A stretch of 61,798 bases of DNA, from assembly GCF_002198675.1 (NCBI RefSeq), contig NZ_MWLL01000175.1:1-61798 (forward strand). Reading direction: 5' to 3'. The DNA is from Kineosporia sp. R_H_3 (GTDB taxonomy: Bacteria; Actinomycetota; Actinomycetes; Actinomycetales; Kineosporiaceae). The notes below the pieces were generated by a model. It had not been told where the DNA came from. It ran no database searches and saw nothing but the letters and a program-made list of their open reading frames with translations. Shown here in pieces: positions 1 through 8,221 of this stretch (within the stretch, counting starts at the first letter, position 1; every line of letters begins with the position of its first letter). The position numbers were made by a program, and so were the translations under genes.

Positions 1-73
1 TGTCGGAGAGAGTGCTGACCCACCGGCCGCTACCGGAGCCGAGCCTTCCAGAACACCGCCCGGCAAGGACCCA

Positions 74-1732
74 TTAGTCGGTCCGCAGGTCCCGGCGGGC
101 GAGCAGGAGGACGCCGGCGGCGCACAGGGCCAGCCCGACGGCCGCGGTGACGGCGACGCCGACCGGGTCGGCGCTCTCACCGGGTACCAGGGCCATCCAG
201 TGGAAGAGGGAGACGGTCCCGAACGACTCCAGCGCACCGCTCAGCGGGGCGAGCAGATCGGCGAACACCGACCACACGACGACCGCGTAGACCGTGGCAC
301 CGGCGGCCCGGGGCGCCAGCGACAGCACGAGCGACCCGACGCCGAGCGCGACCAGGGCCGTCGGCACGACGTTGAGCCCGGCCCCGAGCATGAGCGGCAG
401 GTGGAGGCGCAGGCCCTGGACGGCGGCCCCGGCCCAGACGCCGGCGCCGCCGAGGACCGCCGCGGCGAGCACCGCGGCCACCGTGACGAGCAGCCGGCCG
501 GCGAGCCACGCACGGCGGTCGACGGGTGCCGCGACGAGGTGGACGAGCCGGCCGGAGGTCTCCTCGTCGACCGCGGACGACGTCTGGCTCGCCGGGAGCA
601 GCGCGACGACGGTGCCGAGCAGGAGGAAGGCCATCCCGAGGAACTCCTCGAGGAAGCTGCCCTGCAGCCCGTACCGGTCCAGCATGTCGAGCATCGAGTC
701 CGGGACGGCCTCGGTGGTGATGACGGCGAACGACCCCATGAGCAGACCGGTCAGCAGGGCACCGACGACCCACGCGACGAGGGTGGGCAGCTCGAGCCGC
801 AACGACAGGCCGAGGGCCGTCCGCAGCCCGAACGGGCGGACGGCGGTCGTGTCCCGGCCCGAGAGCAGCCCGTCCCCGACGTCCCTGCGCCCGGCCAGGG
901 CGACAGCGGTCACCGCCAGGGCGACGGCGACCAGCAGCGCGAGCACGAGCGGGCGCGCGTCGCGGTGCGTGTACGGGTGCACGAGCTCGGCCCAGCCGAA
1001 GGGGGTGAGCCAGGCGACCCAGGCGGTGCGGTCACCGGCGTCGCCCGCCATCCGGAGCACGAAGGCGGCGCCGACGACCGTGAGGCCGAGACCGGTCGCC
1101 GTCCGGCGGGTCCGGGCCAGCTGGGACGTCACCGCCCCCACGGCCGCGAAGACCGCGGGGACGGACGCCAGGGTCAGCCCGTAGAGCAGGGTGCTGCCCG
1201 CGGGCATCCCGAGGGCGGGGTCGCGGGCCGTGAGCAGCGCGAGGCCGGTGCCCAGGACGAGGACGACGAGCAGGCCGGCGGCCAGCCCGCCGAGCGCGGC
1301 GGCCGTCCCCCGCCCCGGCCGGGTGGCGCCGGCGAGCTGGAGCTGCCAGCGGCCGGCGTCCTCCTCCCCGCGCAGCACGCGGGTGCCGGCGAGCACGGCC
1401 CACACCGCGCCGACGGTCGTGAGGAAGGCGAAGTTCTTGTAGACGGTGTAGCCGCCGACCGTCGCGATCTCGTCGATCGGGCCGAGCAGGATCCGCAGCC
1501 CGGCGTCGTTCCCGACGAGGTCGGCGGCCTGCTGCCGCAGCGCCGCGGTCGGGTAGGTCCTCGAGTAGGCGGTCGCCGTGGCGTAGACGGACAGCCCCAC
1601 GGTGAGCCCGACGAGGACCGCACCGACACGGACCTGGCGGAAGGCCCGCCGAGCGATCGCCCGCTCCGCACCGCCAGATGTCCGGCGGACCGGTCCGCCC
1701 GCCGCGGGCCGCAGCGCCTCGGCGGTGCTCAC
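74..1732 (-). CDS. ABC exporter permease (two-repeat, about 12 TM segments)
   Basis: This is the membrane subunit of an ABC exporter and partners the ATPase gene just upstream. The product is about 552 aa and has two similar halves, each starting with an amphipathic segment followed by about six hydrophobic stretches. This is the layout of the large actinobacterial antibiotic-export-type permeases. The start is the GTG whose GTGA overlaps the ATPase stop by 4 bp. The open frame continues upstream, but that part lies antisense-free inside the ATPase gene and is not plausible. The substrate cannot be told from the sequence; drug or polyketide export is a family-based guess. No TetR regulator is adjacent, which is unusual for such pairs, but it may lie outside the window. 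Confidence 0.85.
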   Translation of the reverse strand: MSTAEALRPAAGGPVRRTSGGAERAIARRAFRQVRVGAVLVGLTVGLSVYATATAYSRTYPTAALRQQAADLVGNDAGLRILLGPIDEIATVGGYTVYKNFAFLTTVGAVWAVLAGTRVLRGEEDAGRWQLQLAGATRPGRGTAAALGGLAAGLLVVLVLGTGLALLTARDPALGMPAGSTLLYGLTLASVPAVFAAVGAVTSQLARTRRTATGLGLTVVGAAFVLRMAGDAGDRTAWVAWLTPFGWAELVHPYTHRDARPLVLALLVAVALAVTAVALAGRRDVGDGLLSGRDTTAVRPFGLRTALGLSLRLELPTLVAWVVGALLTGLLMGSFAVITTEAVPDSMLDMLDRYGLQGSFLEEFLGMAFLLLGTVVALLPASQTSSAVDEETSGRLVHLVAAPVDRRAWLAGRLLVTVAAVLAAAVLGGAGVWAGAAVQGLRLHLPLMLGAGLNVVPTALVALGVGSLVLSLAPRAAGATVYAVVVWSVFADLLAPLSGALESFGTVSLFHWMALVPGESADPVGVAVTAAVGLALCAAGVLLLARRDLRTD

Positions 1733-2634
1733 GGCGCGACCACGGGTGCCGTGCCGGCCTCGCCGTACCGGGAGAGGAACAGCTCCTCGAGAGACGGTTC
1801 GGTCGTCGTCATGCGCTCGACGACCGACCCGGCGAGCGCGGAGAGGAGCGGCTGCACCGGGCCCGCGACGTCGCACTCGACGACCCGGCCGTCGACCCGC
1901 AGCGCGCGGACGCCCTCGACGCCGGACAGGTCCGGGACCGGCCCGGAGAGGACGACGCGCACCCGCAGCGCGCTGTACCGGCGGAGCACCTCGAGGGTGC
2001 CGCACTCGACGACCCGGCCGGCGCGGAGCATCGCGACCCGGTCGCAGACCGCCTCGACCTCCGCGAGGATGTGGGAGGAGAGGAAGACCGTCTGGCCGCG
2101 GTCGCGTGCCTCGTGCACGCAGCTGCGGAACACCTGCTCCATCAACGGGTCCAGCCCGGTCGTCGGCTCGTCGAGCAGCAGGACGTCGGCGCGGCTCGCG
2201 AACGCCGCGACGAGCGGGATCTTCTGCTTGTTGCCGTGGCTCAGGGCCCGGACCTTCTTGTCCGGCACGAGCTCGAACCGCTCGAGGAGCTCGGTGCGGT
2301 AGGCCTCGTCGACGCTGCCGTGCACCGAGGCGAGCAGCCGCAGCGTCTCGGCACCGGTGAGGCCCGGCCAGAGGTCCGCGACGCTCGGCACGTAGGCGAG
2401 GTTGCGGTGCAGCCGCGGCGCGTCGTCCCAGACGTCCATCCCGAGGATCGTCGCCCGCCCCGCCGAGGCCCGCGCGAGCCCGAGCAGCAGGGAGATGGTC
2501 GTCGACTTGCCGGCCCCGTTCGGGCCGAGGTAGCCGAACACCTCACCCTGCTCGACCTCGAGGTCCAGCGCGTCGAGCGCGAGCGTCGAGCCGTACCGCT
2601 TCGTCAGCGCCTCGGTCCTGATCGCGACTGCCAC
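1729..2634 (-). CDS. ABC transporter ATP-binding protein
   Basis: This is the cytoplasmic ATPase that powers the downstream permease. In 301 aa it shows Walker A GPNGAGKST (about residues 37-45), a signature-like LSHGNKQ (131-137) in place of LSGGQ, and Walker B VLLLDEP (151-157), followed by a C-terminal extension typical of exporter ATPases. The start is GTG at 2634, preceded by a strong GAGGAGGT Shine-Dalgarno at about 2641-2648. It is translationally coupled to the permease by a 4-bp overlap. The family (DrrA/CcmA-like) usually drives export of hydrophobic compounds. The substrate is unknown. Confidence 0.93.
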   Translation of the reverse strand: MAVAIRTEALTKRYGSTLALDALDLEVEQGEVFGYLGPNGAGKSTTISLLLGLARASAGRATILGMDVWDDAPRLHRNLAYVPSVADLWPGLTGAETLRLLASVHGSVDEAYRTELLERFELVPDKKVRALSHGNKQKIPLVAAFASRADVLLLDEPTTGLDPLMEQVFRSCVHEARDRGQTVFLSSHILAEVEAVCDRVAMLRAGRVVECGTLEVLRRYSALRVRVVLSGPVPDLSGVEGVRALRVDGRVVECDVAGPVQPLLSALAGSVVERMTTTEPSLEELFLSRYGEAGTAPVVAP

Positions 2635-2690
2635 GGCGAGACCTCCTCACGGAGCGGGAGCCCTCGTAGCGGGAACCCGCCCGGACAACC

Positions 2691-3221
2691 CTAGACCCGT
2701 GCGCGGACGGGGGCACGGGCCGCGACGACGAGCAGGTCCGGTGACGCGATCCCCTGGTGCGGCAACGTGATCACGTCACCCGGGCCGGCGTCCGGCGAGA
2801 GACCTTCGTCCCCGGCGGCCGCTCGTACGGCCCCGCGCAGGACGACGGCCCAGCCGTCGCGCGGCAGGGTGCGCGTGACCTCGACCCGGTGCTCGAGCTC
2901 GCCGCGGCGGGTCATGACGTTGAGCACGACGCAGGGGCCGGCGGCGAGGACGCACCGGGTGGGGACGTCCCCGGCGAAGGCGTGCGCCGTCCCCGGGTCG
3001 CGGTAGACCAGCGGTGCGCTCCCGTCGACCTCGAGGGTGAAGCCGGCGCCCTCGAGGAGCACGCAGGTCCGGTCCGTGCCCGGGAAGTGGGAGAACGCGG
3101 CGTCCCGGTCGAGCCAGGCGACGCCGACGAACCAGCCGTCGCCCTCGGCGATGTCGGCCTTGCGGCCGAGGCCGTTCTTCCACGGTGTGACGGCGAGGTC
3201 GGCCCGGCGCAGGACGCTCAC
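2691..3221 (-). CDS. HutD/Ves family protein
   Basis: This small cupin-like protein of 176 aa shows the N-terminal family hallmark PWKNGLGRK (about residues 13-21) and the later FPGTDRT and GDVPT segments seen in HutD/Ves proteins. The family is linked to histidine utilisation (HutD) or cold-responsive Ves in other bacteria, but its biochemical role is not established. No hut gene lies nearby, so a histidine link is not supported here. The GTG start overlaps the stop of the upstream PPOX gene by 4 bp (GTGA), so the two are almost certainly co-translated. Upstream in-frame codons belong to the PPOX and SRPBCC genes. Confidence 0.85.
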   Translation of the reverse strand: MSVLRRADLAVTPWKNGLGRKADIAEGDGWFVGVAWLDRDAAFSHFPGTDRTCVLLEGAGFTLEVDGSAPLVYRDPGTAHAFAGDVPTRCVLAAGPCVVLNVMTRRGELEHRVEVTRTLPRDGWAVVLRGAVRAAAGDEGLSPDAGPGDVITLPHQGIASPDLLVVAARAPVRARV

Positions 3222-3661
3222 GGCGTCTCCCCGCCGGACCAGCCGCTCCACCGCTCCACCCGGACGAGCACGACCTCGCCCGTGGGCGGGACGGTCCGGT
3301 ACTGCGGGTAGGTCGCCGCCAGCGCGGCGAGCGCGGCCCGCCGCGGGCCGTCGCCGTCCGGGCCGAGGACCTCGGCGCTGCCGTCGGCGCGGGCCCACCA
3401 CAGCCGGGTCCAGTCGGCCTCGTAGTGCTCCGCGAGGACGGCCACCCGCGGGTCGGCCTCGACGAGCCGCAGCCTGCGCAACCGGGCCCCGGACTTCGGC
3501 TTGTGGTCGACGGCGAAGGCGAGGCAGGCCGTCCCCTCGACGTCGAGCGCGGCGACGGTGACGGGGACGACGAGCGGCGGCCCGGCGGCGTCGTTGACCG
3601 CGAGCACGGCGTGGTCGGCCGCGGTGAGGAGCCGCCGGGCGTCGGCGTCGGACAGGCGCAC
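3218..3661 (-). CDS. PPOX-class F420-dependent oxidoreductase (Rv0121-like)
   Basis: This is a split beta-barrel flavin/F420-binding protein of 147 aa. Visible features are the N-terminal helix with AD(H)AVLA, the strand VVPVTVA, the FAVDHKPK segment and the conserved WWARADG near the C-terminus. These match the actinobacterial F420-binding PPOX subgroup typified by mycobacterial Rv0121. The likely cofactor is F420; the substrate is unknown. The GTG start at 3661 lies 6 nt after GAGAAT, a possible -10 of a leaderless mRNA. The gene overlaps the HutD-like gene downstream, so they form a two-gene operon. Confidence 0.8.
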   Translation of the reverse strand: MRLSDADARRLLTAADHAVLAVNDAAGPPLVVPVTVAALDVEGTACLAFAVDHKPKSGARLRRLRLVEADPRVAVLAEHYEADWTRLWWARADGSAEVLGPDGDGPRRAALAALAATYPQYRTVPPTGEVVLVRVERWSGWSGGETP

Positions 3662-3681
3662 GACCGCATTCTCGCGTGCCG

Positions 3682-4491
3682 TCAGGGCTGCGCGTCGAGC
3701 GGGAACCTCTCGCGGAAGAACGGCTGCCAGGCGGTGACCGCCGGGCCGGTCGTGGCGCTCGGGTAGGAGTACCGCTGGAAGCCGACGAGCACCCGGTCCC
3801 CGGCCCCCTCGGCGATGACGATGGCCGTGCCCGGGACCGGCTCCGCGAGCAGGACGACGTAGGCCGTGAGGGTGCCCGGCTCGATGAGGACCTGCTCGAC
3901 CCGGCCGCGCTCGACCGGGACGGCCGGGTCGGCGCCGTCGCCGCCCGTGGCGAACGCGTCGCCCGCGCGCAGCCCCGGATCGGCACCGATGACCCGGCAG
4001 AAGGTCTGCCAGGCAGTGTCGTGCGGGCCCGGCGTCCAGCCGTTGGGCACGCACGGCTGCGCCGTCCGGCCGGGGAAGTGCGCCAGGTGGGCGCGCAGGT
4101 TCGCGAGGAAGGTGCGCCAGCCCTGGGTCATCGCGTCGTAGTCGGCGTCCCAGTCCTCCCCCGGCCCGAACCCGCTGTTGACGAGCCGGACGACGCACGT
4201 GCCGCCGTCCCGGGCCTCGACGGTCCACTCGTAGGCGAGCGCGCGGTCGCCGTGGCTCGTCAGCTCGATCCGGTGCGGCGGCTCGAAGGCAGTCACCGTC
4301 GCGGTGTCGGTGCCCCAGTCCCCGAAGTCCATGGTGGCGGCGCCGCCGGCCCGCTCCTCGAGCTCGTGCGGGACGAACCACGACCCGATCCCCGGCCCGG
4401 TCGAGATCGCGGCCCAGACCTCCTCGACGGTGCCGGGCACCTCGACGGACAGGTCGATGACGCGACCCTCGCGGGTCTGCTCCTCGGTCAT
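3682..4491 (-). CDS. SRPBCC (START/AHSA1-like) domain protein
   Basis: This 269-aa protein has an N-terminal SRPBCC ligand-binding fold: EVPGTVEEVWAAIST at about residues 17-31, then GPGIGSWFVP, and a C-terminal helix with GWRTFLANLRAHL. A second region of about 110 aa ends in RYSYPSATTGPAV. It is co-translated with the HTH regulator through an ATGA overlap. In actinobacteria such regulator/SRPBCC pairs are common, and the SRPBCC partner may bind a small hydrophobic ligand or modulate the regulator; this is inference. The start ATG at 4491 is fixed by the overlap. Confidence 0.85.
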   Translation of the reverse strand: MTEEQTREGRVIDLSVEVPGTVEEVWAAISTGPGIGSWFVPHELEERAGGAATMDFGDWGTDTATVTAFEPPHRIELTSHGDRALAYEWTVEARDGGTCVVRLVNSGFGPGEDWDADYDAMTQGWRTFLANLRAHLAHFPGRTAQPCVPNGWTPGPHDTAWQTFCRVIGADPGLRAGDAFATGGDGADPAVPVERGRVEQVLIEPGTLTAYVVLLAEPVPGTAIVIAEGAGDRVLVGFQRYSYPSATTGPAVTAWQPFFRERFPLDAQP

Positions 4492-5120
4492 ACGGGTGCC
4501 TCCTCGGCAGGTGATGGTGGGGGTGCCGCGTCGACGGCGCCGCCCGGTCGTGGGTGGCTGATCGCGACGAGCCGGTACCAGCGGCCGCCCGGCGCACCCT
4601 CCGAGTGGTACCGGGCGGTGAGGTCCCGGACGCACGCTGCGAGGTCGTCGGCGAACGCGGCGCGGTCCGCCGCGGACGCGAACCGGATCTCGGTCTCGAC
4701 CGTCAGCGTCGGCAGCCGCCGGCCCGCCCGCTCGGCCCCGCGCAGCAGCTGCCCGACCTCGCGCACGGCCCGGGCCGCGACGGCGACGAGGTAGGCGGCC
4801 GACAGCCGGTCGCCGATCCGGGCCGGGTCGGCACCGGCGTCACCGAGCGCCGCCGGTGAGACGACGTACGCCCGGGCCGAGGCCGCGAGGACCCGCTCGG
4901 TGAGACCGCCGTGGCGGCGGGTCCCGACCTCGACGACGAGCCCCTTGTCCTCCAGTGCGCGCAGGTGGTGCCCGACCCGCTGCCGGGGCAGCCCGAGCCG
5001 GCTCGCGACCTGCGCCGCGGAGCCGGGCACGGCCGCGAGGGCGGCGAGCAGCCGGGCCCGGGTCGGCTCCAGGGCGACCGCGGCGACGTCGGGGGCGTCG
5101 AGGACGGCGATGTCGGTCAC
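4488..5120 (-). CDS. ArsR-type winged-helix transcriptional regulator
   Basis: This 210-aa regulator carries an N-terminal winged helix: the EPTRARLLAALA helix, then GSAAQVASRLGLPRQRVGHH as helix-turn-helix and a GLVVEVGTRRHGG wing. It has no visible metal-binding cysteines, so it is likely one of the HTH_20 proteins that respond to organic ligands or act with SRPBCC partners. The GTG start at 5120 has an AAAGGAGAGG ribosome site. A perfect 20-bp palindrome lies 17-36 bp upstream of the start, probably its own operator. The gene is divergent from the dehydrogenase at 5223 and overlaps the SRPBCC gene downstream. Confidence 0.87.
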   Translation of the reverse strand: MTDIAVLDAPDVAAVALEPTRARLLAALAAVPGSAAQVASRLGLPRQRVGHHLRALEDKGLVVEVGTRRHGGLTERVLAASARAYVVSPAALGDAGADPARIGDRLSAAYLVAVAARAVREVGQLLRGAERAGRRLPTLTVETEIRFASAADRAAFADDLAACVRDLTARYHSEGAPGGRWYRLVAISHPRPGGAVDAAPPPSPAEEAPV

Positions 5121-5136
5121 GGGCCCAGCCTCTCCT

Positions 5137-5156
5137 TTGACAGGAATGACTGTCAA
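5137..5156. promoter_or_regulatory. Perfect inverted repeat, probable ArsR-type operator
   Basis: The sequence TTGACAGGAATGACTGTCAA consists of 7-bp perfect arms (TTGACAG/CTGTCAA) around a 6-bp centre. It sits in the 102-bp divergent gap, immediately upstream of the regulator's ribosome site. Each outer arm reads TTGACA, a -35-like hexamer, so a bound regulator would block both directions. The operator role is inferred from position and symmetry. Confidence 0.65.
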
Positions 5157-5210
5157 GGGCTGCCGTGCGCCTCGCGGACGACGGCGGGAGCGGTGACGAC
5201 GAGGGCTGCC

Positions 5211-5216
5211 TAGGGT
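5211..5216 (+). promoter_or_regulatory. Leaderless-type -10 box for the dehydrogenase gene
   Basis: TAGGGT lies 6 nt before the ATG at 5223, and there is no Shine-Dalgarno. Transcription would therefore start at or next to the start codon. Confidence 0.5.
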
Positions 5217-5222
5217 GCAGCC

Positions 5223-6119
5223 ATGACGCAGACACCTGACCCGACCACGGACGGCGCACCGACCGTCGCCCTCCTCGGCACCGGCACGATGGGCGCCGGC
5301 ATGGCGGCGAACATCGCCGCGGCCGGTCTGCCGCTGCGGGTGTGGAACCGCGACCGGGCGAAGGCGGAGCCGCTCGCCGCGGCGGGCGCGCAGGTCGCCG
5401 GCTCCCCCGCCGAGGCGGTCGGTGGCGCCGACGTCGTCGTGACGATGCTCTGGGACGCCGGCAGCGTCGTCGAGGTGATGTCCGCCGCCGGGCCGGGGCT
5501 GCGGCCGGGCGCGGTCTGGCTGCAGACGAGCACCGTCGGGGTCGAGGGCGCCGAGCGTCTCGCCTCGCTCGCGACGGACCTGGGCGTCACGTACGTCGAC
5601 GCGCCGGTGCTCGGGACGAAGAAGCCGGCCGAGGACGGCACCCTCGTCGTCCTCGCCTCGGGGCCGGAGCCGGTGCGGGCCACCGTGGCGCCCGTGCTCG
5701 AGGCGATCGGGAGCCGGACCCTCTGGGTCGGCGAGGCGGGTGCCGGGTCCCGGCTCAAGCTCGTCGCGAACGCCTGGGTCGTCACGGTCGTCGAGGGGAT
5801 CGCCGAGTGCCTCACCCTCGCCGACGGCCTCGGCCTCGACCCGGCGCTGTTCCTCGAGGCCGTCCGCGGCGGCGCGATGGACGCGCCGTACGTGGGTCTC
5901 AAGGGCCGGGCGATGCTCGCGGGCGACTTCACGCCGTCCTTCAGCCTCGCGGGCGCCGCCAAGGACGCCGGGTTCGTCGTCGACGCGGCCCGCTCGGCCG
6001 GCGTGGACCTCGGCGTGCTGGCCGTCGTCCGCGAGCACCTCGACCGGGCCGTCGCGGCGGGCCACGGCGACCTCGACCTCGGCGCGACCTACCTGGCGCA
6101 CCGGGGCGGCGGGGCGTGA
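5223..6119 (+). CDS. NAD(P)-dependent beta-hydroxyacid dehydrogenase (HIBDH/6PGDH family)
   Basis: This 298-aa cytosolic oxidoreductase has a Rossmann motif GTGTMG (about residues 19-24), the substrate-loop segment DAPVLGTKKPAEDGTL (about 126-141) and the catalytic lysine in GSRLKLVANAW (Lys179). It belongs to the 3-hydroxyisobutyrate dehydrogenase, glyoxylate reductase and imine reductase superfamily, and the exact substrate cannot be assigned. The ATG at 5223 follows a TAGGGT box by 6 nt. The N-acetyltransferase gene follows after 1 nt, so the two are co-transcribed. The operator-like palindrome upstream suggests control by the divergent regulator. Confidence 0.88.
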   Translation: MTQTPDPTTDGAPTVALLGTGTMGAGMAANIAAAGLPLRVWNRDRAKAEPLAAAGAQVAGSPAEAVGGADVVVTMLWDAGSVVEVMSAAGPGLRPGAVWLQTSTVGVEGAERLASLATDLGVTYVDAPVLGTKKPAEDGTLVVLASGPEPVRATVAPVLEAIGSRTLWVGEAGAGSRLKLVANAWVVTVVEGIAECLTLADGLGLDPALFLEAVRGGAMDAPYVGLKGRAMLAGDFTPSFSLAGAAKDAGFVVDAARSAGVDLGVLAVVREHLDRAVAAGHGDLDLGATYLAHRGGGA

Positions 6120-6120
6120 G

Positions 6121-7002
6121 GTGACCCGGCACGGCGGCCTCGACGACGACCTCAGGGACGGCTACCTGCGGCGGCTCGGGGTCGAGGCCGAGCCGCCGTC
6201 CGTCGACGCGCTGCACCGCCTGCACCGGCGCCACGTCGAGCGCGTCCCCTACGAGACGCTGTGGATCCAGGCCGGCCTGCACTGGGACGTCGACGCCCTG
6301 GCCGCCGCCCGGCGCATCGTCCACGAGGCGCGCGGCGGCTACTGCTTCCACCTCAACGGCGCCCTCGCCGAGCTGCTCACGGCGCTCGGCTACCGGGTGA
6401 CCCGGCACGTCGGCGGCGTCCACGAACCGGCGGGCCCGAACCCCGACGCGTTCGGCAACCACCTCGTGCTGACGGTCGCCGGGCTGCCGTCGGAGCAGAA
6501 CCCGGGCGGCGACTGGTACGTCGACACCGGGCTCGGCGACGCCCTCCACGCGCCGCTGCCGCTCGTCACCGGCTCCTGGCGCCAGGGCCCGTACGGCCTT
6601 GAGCTGTCCTGGCCTGCCGACGGCGTCGGCGACCGGCGGCTCACCGTCGACGGGTCGGTGGTGTCGCGGATGAGCTGGTTCGACGCGCCCGCCCAGCAGG
6701 AGGACTTCGCCGCCCGGCACGGGTGGCTCACGACGTCCGCGGACTCGGGGTTCGTCCGGGTCGGCACGGCGCAGCGACGGGACGCGACCGGTGCGGACGT
6801 GCTGCGGGGCGTCGTGCTCACGAGGGTCGGCGGCGACCCGGCCGACCGGCCCCGCGAGCTCACCGGGCGGCGGGAGTGGTTCGAGGCGCTCGGCGACGTG
6901 TTCGGCCTGCGCTTCCCGGGGGCGCCGGGCGCGGTGCTCGACCGGCTGTGGGAGCGGACCGTCGAGGGGCACCGGGCCTGGGACGCCGCCGGACGGCCCT
7001 GA
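6121..7002 (+). CDS. nat: Arylamine N-acetyltransferase
   Basis: This 293-aa acetyl-CoA-dependent enzyme of the NAT family has the visible catalytic triad Cys75 in RGGYCFHLN, His114 in FGNHLVL and Asp135 in VDTGLGD. The length fits bacterial NATs (about 270-290 aa). The GTG at 6121 comes 1 nt after the dehydrogenase stop, in a sequence rich in GTGAG that can serve as ribosome site. NATs acetylate arylamines and hydrazines, and some act in secondary metabolism. Pairing with a reductase or dehydrogenase and a ligand-sensing regulator suggests a detoxification unit (inference). Confidence 0.92.
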   Translation: MTRHGGLDDDLRDGYLRRLGVEAEPPSVDALHRLHRRHVERVPYETLWIQAGLHWDVDALAAARRIVHEARGGYCFHLNGALAELLTALGYRVTRHVGGVHEPAGPNPDAFGNHLVLTVAGLPSEQNPGGDWYVDTGLGDALHAPLPLVTGSWRQGPYGLELSWPADGVGDRRLTVDGSVVSRMSWFDAPAQQEDFAARHGWLTTSADSGFVRVGTAQRRDATGADVLRGVVLTRVGGDPADRPRELTGRREWFEALGDVFGLRFPGAPGAVLDRLWERTVEGHRAWDAAGRP

Positions 7003-7023
7003 CCGGGCCCGGTGCACGACCGC

Positions 7024-8103
7024 TCAGGCCGGCGGCGCCTCGCCCGACCGGCCCGCGGGCGCCTGCCCCTCGCCGAACTTGGTGCGCAGGAACTCGCCCT
7101 GCAGGTGCAGCTGCGTCTCGAGGTGATGCCTGCCCGGGCGCGCGCGGGCCTGGTCGAGGGCGCGGTCGATCGCGGCGAGCTGGTCGGCGACCTCGACCGC
7201 GGCGGGGCGGCCGCGGACGACGGCACGCGGGTCCTCGAGCGCGAGGAACGGCTCGAGGGTGTCCGGGAGGTACCGGGTCACGGTCGCCTCGACGAGGAAC
7301 GCGACGTCGGTGTCGAGGTCGTCGCGCAGCAGCCGGACGAGCAGGTCGTCGAGGTGCCCGCCGATCGACCGGAGCAGGGCGGCCCCGCGGGCGTCGAGGC
7401 GGCGGGCGGCGGCCGCCCGGCGGAGCAGGTCGGCGCGGGCCCGGTCGAGCTGGGGGACGGTGACGCCCCCGGCCGCGGGCACGTGGGTGTCCGCCGCGGC
7501 GAGCGCGTTCGCCAGCTCGGTGATCCGTTCCCGCCGCCGGCGCCGGGAACGGACCGCGGTCGCCCCGGCGGCGCCGGCGGCACCCGCCGCGAGCGCGCCC
7601 TCGACGGCGACGGTGCCGGCGCCGCCGACGAGCAGGCCGGCCCACGCCGTCGCCGCGGCGCCGGAGAGCACCGCGGCGTCGCACCCGCGCTCCGCGAGCG
7701 ACCGGCGCCGTCCCCGGCGGGCCACCGCGGTCCCCGCGGGCCCGGTCAGCGCGTCGAACGCCTCGACGTACGCGTCGAGGCGCAGCGTGAGCGCGGTCGC
7801 CTGCACCGGCGGCAGCCGGGAGACGATCCGGCCGAGATCGTCCCGGGTGCGGGCCAGGTCGCGGGCGATCCTGCGCTGCTCGGCCCGGGGCACCCGGCCG
7901 GTCGCGGCCATCGCGGCGATCCGGTCCCGGATCGTGTCGAGCCGGCCGTGCGCCGCCTGGGCGGCGCCGCCCGGGTCGACCCACTGCAGCGGCGCGGCGA
8001 CGACGCGGTACGCCTGGTCGGTCAGCCAGGGGGCCCGGTCGGCGACGAGGTCGAAGGCCCCGCCGACGACGCGCCGGCGCATCCTGCCGCGCCGTCGCCC
8101 CAT
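7024..8103 (-). CDS. Conserved hypothetical protein, helical, with central small-residue hydrophobic hairpin
   Basis: I do not recognise this 359-aa product. It begins with a basic stretch, has long Arg/Ala/Asp-rich helices, and carries a central Gly/Ala-rich hydrophobic region of about 40 residues (SGAAATAWAGLLVGGAGTVA onward) that could be a membrane hairpin or glycine-zipper segment, followed by an RSRRRRRERI basic patch. The C-terminal third is helical and acidic. The start is ATG at 8103, with GGAGG about 9 nt upstream. It is convergent with the nat gene. The glycine-zipper plus basic patch hints at membrane association, but no function is assigned. Confidence 0.75.
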   Translation of the reverse strand: MGRRRGRMRRRVVGGAFDLVADRAPWLTDQAYRVVAAPLQWVDPGGAAQAAHGRLDTIRDRIAAMAATGRVPRAEQRRIARDLARTRDDLGRIVSRLPPVQATALTLRLDAYVEAFDALTGPAGTAVARRGRRRSLAERGCDAAVLSGAAATAWAGLLVGGAGTVAVEGALAAGAAGAAGATAVRSRRRRRERITELANALAAADTHVPAAGGVTVPQLDRARADLLRRAAAARRLDARGAALLRSIGGHLDDLLVRLLRDDLDTDVAFLVEATVTRYLPDTLEPFLALEDPRAVVRGRPAAVEVADQLAAIDRALDQARARPGRHHLETQLHLQGEFLRTKFGEGQAPAGRSGEAPPA

Positions 8104-8221
8104 GCCGTCCACCTCCGTGCCCGCCGTCCCGGCGGTCGTCCCCCGCCCCCCGCAGGGACGCTCCCCCGGGTCAACGCGTTCCGCGCCTCCAGTGTGCCCG
8201 CCGCGGGGCGGGCGTGACGGT

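Noticed and set aside
200-2302. A 700-codon open frame on the plus strand opposite the ABC exporter genes
   Set aside because: It is a shadow of high-GC coding on the other strand; its translation is Arg/Gly/Asp low-complexity with no domain, and the ABC pair has clear motifs and a 4-bp overlap.
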